A program made the position numbers and the translations under genes. The notes beneath the pieces were generated by a model that ran no database searches, was not told the origin of the DNA, and was given only the letters and a program-made list of their open reading frames with translations. From positions 7,206,501 through 7,270,500 of the forward strand of contig CM062219.1 of the NCBI GenBank assembly GCA_031216445.1: a DNA stretch of 64,000 nucleotides, in the 5' to 3' direction. Every line of letters begins with the position of its first letter. Positions within the stretch are counted from its first letter, which is position 1. The stretch is from Lateolabrax maculatus (lineage: Eukaryota; Chordata; Actinopteri; Acropomatiformes; Lateolabracidae). This document shows, piece by piece, positions 51,701 through 60,700 of this stretch.

Positions 51701-54700
51701 TTTGTATTCTATAATTGAATAACTGAATACCTTTGGGCTTTCGACTGTTTGTTGGACAAAACAAGCAATTTGAATATGTCAAGGAAATTGTGATGGTCAT
51801 TTTTCACTATTTTCCAACATTTTATGGGCCAAACAATAGATCAATTAGTTGAAAAAATAATTATCAAAGTGATCGATATTGAAACTAATAATTAGTTGGA
51901 ATCTTACTGAAGTAAAGTTTCTGAGTATTAGTGAGAGACTACTTATTTTGAATTGGATACAACACACACTCGGCAATTCGGTATGAAAATGACTAAGTAA
52001 TTACTTACCTCACTTAGTCTTCTCCTAATTAGACTGACTATAAAAAACGCTTACAACAAAACCAGCTGCACGTCGACCCCTTATTCATTCAAACGGTGAC
52101 TTTTCACTTGATTAACAACTCGGACATCAGTGCCACAATGCAGCATCTGACAGTCATTAGAGTGCCCTCTATCTGGGTTAATGTTAATGCAGACAAGATG
52201 TGCTTCGGTGACAGCATCAGTATGAAAGACCCACACACATTAACAGGATCTTAGGGGAGTCCGTTTCCTTCCTGCAGAGAGAGCGAGCTCTTTAATGAGC
52301 CATAACCGTGACAAACAGGAAGTGGAACCCTACCTGAGGCCTCAGATGAAGCGCTTTAAAGGGGTTCATAAAGATGGGACAGACATACTCCAAAGTGGAT
52401 TAATGAGGGAGTGAAAGAGCTCGTTTGATGTGGCTGTCAGCAAGAGAATCTGCTCAGCTTCAGTATCTTGGGGTTAAAAGCTACTTTGAGAACTTTTTTC
52501 TGTGAACACAGATCTTATTGTCACGCACATTGTACTGATTCCAGAGAAACAGGAGATGACTGAAAGGAATCATGTGTGGGTGAGATAGACTTCATAAATG
52601 TGTGGTTTTTGGACAGTAATCTTAAAAAAGAAGAAAAGGACCTGTGTAGTCCCTTTATATTGTAAAACCGCAACACCACTGATATTGCTCTCCTCCGTTT
52701 CTAAGCCGCAGCCACACTTTCCATACTGACATCCTTCCTGGTGGGCTGGTGTTTGCTGCAGACAAACCCAACCTCAGACAGAGTAATATTTACCCAGCAA
52801 AGAGTACGGTAGCCTGGCCCAACCCAACGGGGCAAAAAAACCCAACCTATTTTGGGGTGTTTTCTGCATTTTTATATTGTCGTTAACTAGCGTGAGATCA
52901 TTTTGGAAACGGTGTAGTGACACAAACCCAATTATCTTTTGTTCTTACCCAGAAAGCTATACACACATATTGGAAAGAAAAGGCTCAGAGAAATCTGTTT
53001 GAGAAAAGCAACAGCAGGAAGCTCAAGCTTGTAAGCAGCAGCCCAGCCTGTCAGGGGGCTCTTTCTCTGCTGTGTCCAGCAGTATGCTCTAAATGAAATT
53101 ACATTTGGTATGTTTTCTTAGTTTTGTGTTTTGTCTGACCAGCCTCCACACACTGCAGCAATAAATCCAAATGGATTTTTTTTTTTTTTTTTTGGTCATA
53201 AAACAAACATTTTATATCTGTGAACATTCAAGTTTTTTTGGAGTATATTGACAGTTCTACGGGAAATGTCCATGCACTGCTGCGCCTCACTGCTCGCTGC
53301 AGCATTACCCTTTAGGTCAGATTTTTCAATAAAATGATGAGAGATTGTGGGGCCAGCTCATATAGCAGGGCATATAATACGCTATAGGCTGTCTACATGT
53401 TGTTTTAATGAGTTAATACCATTAAAATTGTGTCCTCTATATGACAAAGAAGATGCTTAATGTTTCATTGGAATTAGCAGCTGGATTGTTTAGCTGGCCA
53501 GCTGCCCCAAGAGTCGATCCCTATGCAGTTAGAAAACCATAGGGGGATGTGATTGGCCATTGAGCCCAGTCCTGGGACGTACATGCAGCACGCTGTCATG
53601 TGCACCTGTATTAATAGCAAACACAGACTTTATGAGTTTTTTGATGGTTCACTGGCAGTATTCTACTGGTGGCCTACAGTGGCTTTTTAGAGCTTTTTGG
53701 CTGAAAACAGCTCCCTGCTGTGCCAGATAATGACGTTATGAGAGCTGTGAGAGTGAATCAAAACAGTAGCGTTGCCGGTCAGAAAACCATGAGCTCAAAG
53801 ATTATAAATCTGCTGCAGAGCCAAAGTTAACTGCAGAGTTGGGTGATAATTCTCTGAGTTCATCAACACCATGTGATCCACTGTTCATATAAAAATATTG
53901 ATTATAGCCACTTTAAAAAACTAAATTACTACGCCACTGGAATTTCTCCTGGGGACTGTGTCTGCAAAAAGTGTTCAAGGCTAGTAAAACAAATCAATCA
54001 AGTATGAAGTCTGAGTTAAGAGATAACCTTAGTTTGTTAAATAATAATCTGGTTTGATGAATGAGTGTAGAAAACAGGACATCTGGTAAGATAATAAAAT
54101 GCAGGGCAATATATTTTGGGTCAGAAATTGATTTCAGATTGCAAACAGATAAATGCTCACACCGAAGTCAATTACCCAGAAGTTATTGGTGTAACAGGTC
54201 ATTTAAGTGCTCGTTAAACCTTGGCTGGTTGATCAGTAGTCCTTTTATCCAATAATTACTGTTCTCCAGCTTCAGTGACCTCTCAGACACAGGAAGTCAA
54301 ACTCAGTGGGAGACCTGGAGACGTAGCAGTGTACTTTCTGCCTGTGTGGACTATAGTAAGTGTGTATGTGCATGCTGTCTGTCTATGTGTTTATTCTTTT
54401 CACTATCTGAGTCTCTATGTTTGCCAGTGTGCCTGCTATGAGACTCATCTATTCAAGTGGCAAAGAGTTACTAATGGTTGTTCTGCTCTGATCGCTCCAC
54501 TGAGTCCATCAATCCAATTAATGCCATCATTATTTCACAGTTATAAAACAGGTAGTTCTGGTCTCGAGCTCTGACTGGCTAAGCCTCCTTTAAAAAGCCA
54601 CTGTAAAATCCACAGCTGCGACTGCAGAACATTCACTAAAATATTAATATGCCAGTCAAATGCAATGGGGTGGAAAAATTATAGGACTTCTCCATTAATT

Positions 54701-57700
54701 TTTATTTACTTGGTGGATTAACTGTGGGTGAATGATGCGAGAAATTCAACGTGATAAACCAGGAGAAAATGATACTGAGAAGACTGGAATAAAAAAAAAA
54801 AGGGGAATTAAAAAGTTGGGAAAATCACAAAACAAGGCTGTAACCATTAAATTATGTGGAATGTTTGCTAAAAACAGTCAGTGGCAGACAGACACAGCAG
54901 ACGTGACAGTAAGCAAAGAATGGAAAGTCTCAACCCTATTTAGAGGTATATTACCTAATATGATGGTCTGAATAGGTAATGCAGGCAGATTTTATGATTT
55001 TATACACAACACTGGACATTCTAGCAACTACTATTATTGTGTAATGTGCCACAAAATCTGGGACAGAGACGTCTAGAAGCAGACAGCAAGGACGATAATG
55101 GTCTGAAGGATGATTCTTTGACACACGCAGCAATTCCAACAAAACCTACAAAATCCCTAAAACAAAAAAGCAAGAAAAACTATGATTGTGTGTTTTATGT
55201 GCAAGCAGCTGGAAAGCACATGGTGTCTTGTCACTTATTTTCTTGCAGGAATACCTGTCACTGCTACTGCTGTTGTTGCCTGCATGATGCATAGACCTTT
55301 TATCTTCATCCAAAAAGAAGAACTCCCATATATAAGTTTTATAAAATATTTTCTGCCTAAACCCCTACTGCTTTTTGAAAAATTCCCAGCAACACATCAG
55401 CAGAGCCTCCTAAGCAAACAATTTGAGTCTGAGATGTCTCAAATCATGAAATGTAAGGAAAGATAACTGAATGGATGATTTTTTACGGATCCGTTTTTTC
55501 TTTTAAGGAGAATATAAAATGCCAAAGCAATTACTGTGAAATCTTATAAAAAATAAAAGAGGAGACTGAAGGGTACACAGTCCTCTGTGAAAATGTAAAA
55601 CTTTTATTAAAAGGCAGAATTTAATGGTTTTCACTCTCTATCTTTCCCCTTATTTTTGTAAAAACTTTGACCTTGTAAGACGCCTGTACTCACAGGCTTA
55701 TTCTGACGTGGTTCAAGCCAAAATATTACATACCATGCATATTACAGTAGTATATCAACAATGGTTCTTATTCATATCTGAGGATGTATTCATGTTCCTA
55801 CAATACTTTATGGAGTATCACAAAATGAAGACTCTAATGATGCATGGAATATCTCACTAAGGTTTCTCCTCTGGGGTGCAGAATGTCTCTCAGTGTCTTT
55901 ATTTAACTTTATTAAATAAATAAGGCCTTTACGTGACCTTGTTAAAGTCAGAGTGCTCCTTTGACTTAATGTGCTTTATGGATTTATCTTCTTTTAAGCC
56001 CAATACTATAAAAAACATGTTCAGATAAGAAGCGCTGTGTCATTGTAAGGGCATACTGTATCATACTGTATCAAACTGCATACTGATGATTAGTCTGAAG
56101 ATCATCTGTGACCAACATAATAAGAGGTTTTTTATCAAAAATACAGTGAATTCTTTGCACAGCTAATGACTATTGTAAATGTGGAGCCTTGGGCATGTGG
56201 ATACACCTTTATGTAAAGTACTATATGGTATATGGTATGTACCTGCTCTAAACTCAAGTTTAGTGAGTTTCACATGTTTCCTGTGGCTTATTCAGCTGAA
56301 TTCTCAGTCCCAGTATATCTGCGTCTCTAAAACTAGAGCACAGCTGCAGGAGACCTCACTATGTTGGCTTGCAAAGTATACAAATAACCGACCACAGAAC
56401 AGGCAAGAGGCATATTCCTGCTCATCAACCATTTTCCAGTGAAATTAGTTTGCAGCTAGTTCAGCTGTACTCTCGTTTACAGCATATTCCCACCTTTAAA
56501 ACTAGAGCACAGCTGCACCAACCACAGAACAGAGAAATTCCTGTTCATTAACTATTCTTGCACTGTAGTTTGTGTCCCATACTGTTGTGTGTGACCAGTT
56601 ACCAATATCCAATCATTAAATAATAAAAAATAATAATGTGATATCTCACTGGAAAGTTGTTTCAGTTCCCAAATAATTAAGTGGTCCACATTCCACAAGT
56701 TCAACTTGACTCTCAAAGTGTTGTTTTACCAAGCTAGAGAGAGAGCAACAGATGAGTAAAACGGGACATTTCAAAGCAGACTTACTGGAGTCTTAGATCA
56801 TAAACATCCCCAGGACTTGAAGATTAACTGGCTACCAAGAAAAAAATAGTAGTCTAGAGTAAAGCCTTGATGTACAGCATGTCTTCTAAAGTAATAATAT
56901 GATGACATTTAGTGTGGCCACACTAAAGGAAATGAATGACATATACTGAAACAAGGTTAGTGTGAATGCAGTCTGCACTCTGTATACTATTCCCATCACT
57001 ACATACAGGTGACGTTTTGAGCTACAAATACATTACATGGTTACACCCTGACATGGTCATGTAGATACCAGATACCCAGAAGTACAGATGAGTGGGCTAT
57101 ATGAATATACATACAAGCATGCTCAGCAAAACAGCCTGCCTAGAACAGTATGGGTGTTCTTTCCACAGGGAAATCAATGTGAGCAGTAATTTTCGAGATA
57201 CCGTGTCATTGACCAGAGTCTTGGTCAAGGTGAATAACTGTGTTCAGTTGACAGAACACTATAATTTTTTTTATTACACCACTTTGCAAAGTGAGATTTA
57301 TAGCTTTAATAAAAACTAATTTTCCAGACTGTGACACTGAAGACACAAAACCTTTGATGCAACAAAATCCCCAAAACTGCCTTAGTAATTGTGTACAGTA
57401 CTTTATATCAATAGAGATCCTACAGTACTGCAATACCAGTGTCTATATAGTATAGTATACTATTCCCCCCTTGAAAAAACATGATCAGTTATTGTTCAAG
57501 GGAAATGTAATCCCTTTGCAATGGTGATATCGAAAACCAATTAAGATAAAAATAGAATGATCCAGTATTTGCACAGACAAGACTAAATTCTTAAAGTGAC
57601 ACATGTTATTTTTTGACATGAGGTGGTCTGAGTTACTTACCAGAAGTAATGCTGATGCTTTGATATTAGCTGTGGTTAAGAGTCCAAAATGAACATTAAC

Positions 57701-60700
57701 AATCAGGGCTAAGTTAACAGAAACATATTCAGCCACAAGGCAGCATGAAAAAATATCTAAACCACCCACAAGAGCAGACATCTTTTGTGTATTTCTGATA
57801 CCTGATTCTGCTCTCAGACCTCCCTGCAGGGTGTGGATTATGCTGGAGTGGATTATATGCCACAAACTGATACTGCTGATACACATTTTTGTTTGACAGG
57901 TCACCTCTGTTGCTGTCTGGGGACCGAGCAGTGACCTGCCACAGAAAATAAAAAGCACTTAGTTTGCATATTGTACCTAAAAATGTCTCTGTTAGTTTGT
58001 CCAGATTTGCTACTGTTCATCTATAATCATGATTCATGTGATCCATCACTGATATAAAGTTAAATTCACTAAACTACAGGCATTAAGCAACTCTTAGGAT
58101 TCTATTCTGTGGGACAACACACACAGGCTCATACAGTACATGTAGCCATTGAAAAGTGAAGTATTTTAGGTCGGACAAGGTCTTTTGCCCGGGGATACCA
58201 ACTGAATCCCCTGTTGTGTGTGAGGAATTTTGATGTGATTCAACACTCTATGCACCAGCTGCACACTCACTTCTTGTGAGGAAATGTGCTCCCCCACTTG
58301 TACAAATACCACTACACTACACCTGCACATACCTAAAATCCATAATACCTTGTTACTACCTAAGGTATTGGGAGACAGACAAAGCGCTCTGAACACAGAA
58401 CTTGCAGGAACTTGTTGCAAGTCCAGTGAGAGTTTTCCATCCATCGATACAAAGCTTATTAGACATGCAGTCACGATACAGGAGTCGGAGGAAATAGTCT
58501 CTGTATTTAGTGTGCGCACTAGTAATACTGACAGCCAGAAAGGTCATCCATTAATGATTTTTTTATTTTTACTTTCTGCTCTAATGTATTGAGCCTCTTA
58601 AAGAAAATGTGACTAAATATTCTTGTCTAACCAAACTAATAAAGAATTGGCTTTTAGTATGTCACCCATGCATCATGTGGCACCCAGCTATGTCCACATA
58701 TGTGCATGTAGACTTAATGTGACACTAACATGTAAAGTCTGTAACCAGAAGCTGATGTCAGGCATGCGTTTAATGACGTACACAAGAGGATGTTTGGATA
58801 ATGACCACATTATTGTCCACATTCTTCTGACAAATACAGATTCTGGATGTGATGTGACACCTTATAAATATAGATACAAGTATACATGCTGTTATTGTTG
58901 GATGGTACTGTAAAAGTCACAAATGCAACCAACATCTGTGTTTGTCCATGTATAAAGTGAGTTACTAAAGTGACTACAGAGTTACTGCAGCAGGTCAGAC
59001 AAATGGTACAGTGTTAATGTTTCATCAAAACAGCGGTAAGACGACACAGTCTTGCAGTGTGAATAATTACAGAGCTGCAGTGGCATTTTATTTACTCCTG
59101 TTAAATGCCAAGGTCAAACGCTCTCCATCTCCAATAGGGAAAACAAAGGATTTTCAGTGCATTTTTGCACTGTTGCACTATTGATTTAATGCAATTTCTC
59201 ATTAAAGCCAACTATTTTTCTTCTTTTTCAGATCATGTCTGAGTTCAGACACCACCCCCTCATGGTATGAATATTAATAAACTAACTTGTATGACTTGTT
59301 GTGGCTAGAATTATAATATCCTAATTACATTTTAATATGTCTTTCATTTTTTAATATATTATATAAAATAAATTGGTTCAATGTATTCATTCACAATTCT
59401 CTCATTCATTCATAATGCTACCTCACTCACTTCACTGAAATACAGATACGATGTTAAGTGGTTTAAATTACAATAATCATACCATTTCACCCACTGAATG
59501 AATACTGTCTTTGTTTATGGCTCAGTCGGATGAAATATGAGTGCATGTTTGTGTGTGTGCGAGAATGTGAGTGAGTACATGCAAGCTTGTGCATGCATAC
59601 ATCTCCATGGACGAGTAAAGGCAAGCAGATGGCATGTTGACGCTAAGCCCACACGTGCCGTACCCTACGCATGCTTTTCGGTGACCCTTCACCTCCAACT
59701 GACTCCCATTCTTAAGATTCCACACGTTGCTCTGAGAGGTTTGGCCCGACTGTATGGGACACAACATGGTCCCCAGTATTGACAATAATAATAGGCCCTT
59801 TCTAATAGTGTTATCTACAGTATAAATATCAGAAATCCTCTGAGCAGCAGCATTTGTAAAACAAAATCTTGTCTAATTTCTGTATAAAGTTAAATTGTTA
59901 CCTTTATTTTCTTAGGACCAGTTCTGTACAGTATATTTACCAACTAATGTGAATGGCAGACACAGTTAGCGACTAGCTCGTGAACACAGCAGCTAAAGAA
60001 CCAAAAACTTCTCTGAGGAGGAGGTGGAGACCAAAAACAGAGCTAAAACGAGATTTGACTTACATTTGTCAGGTGGCTACTTGGTTAGGGTTAAGGAAAG
60101 ATTGTGGTCAAGTGTTGGTAGGAAACTGGATGATAACAGTGACTTTAGTTTCAAAGTTGGACACATTGTATGCCCAGCACACCAACCTCCTCTGTGTAAA
60201 TGTAATGGACACTACCATTAATATAACTTGAGAGCGGTAATACATTTTACCTTTAGAATTCCGACATGCATAAAATAAAAAACAAAAAATGACGGAAAGT
60301 AAATAAAGTGCACAAAGTAGTAAACGGGAAAAGATAACTGACACAGCTTTTGTATTTAAATATGTGACTGTTGATGTCAAATCAGTCCAAGTTTTGTTGG
60401 CGTCTGCGTTTCCATAGGCAACAGAGAGGGACAGATGTTCCTGCTCCCACTGGGGAGGCAGCAATTAGGCAAATGTGACAGTTAACAAATGGAGACTTCA
60501 AAGCACGTCAGAGGATTAATTAATAGCTGATCTAAATATGGCTTCACATACCTGCGTTATGTGGTTCAAGGCTCAGGACAGGGAGATTTAACTCCACTGC
60601 ACACACTCCAAGTTAAGACATGTGTCTCGGTGTGCTTGTGTTTGCCCTGATCTTGAACATCAGTGTTAGAGGCTAAGAGCAAATTCAGTCGAGCCTCTAT

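Noticed and set aside
57485..57958. 157-codon minus-strand frame
   Set aside because: Composition is that of AT-rich intron, with no domain or conserved motif recognised.
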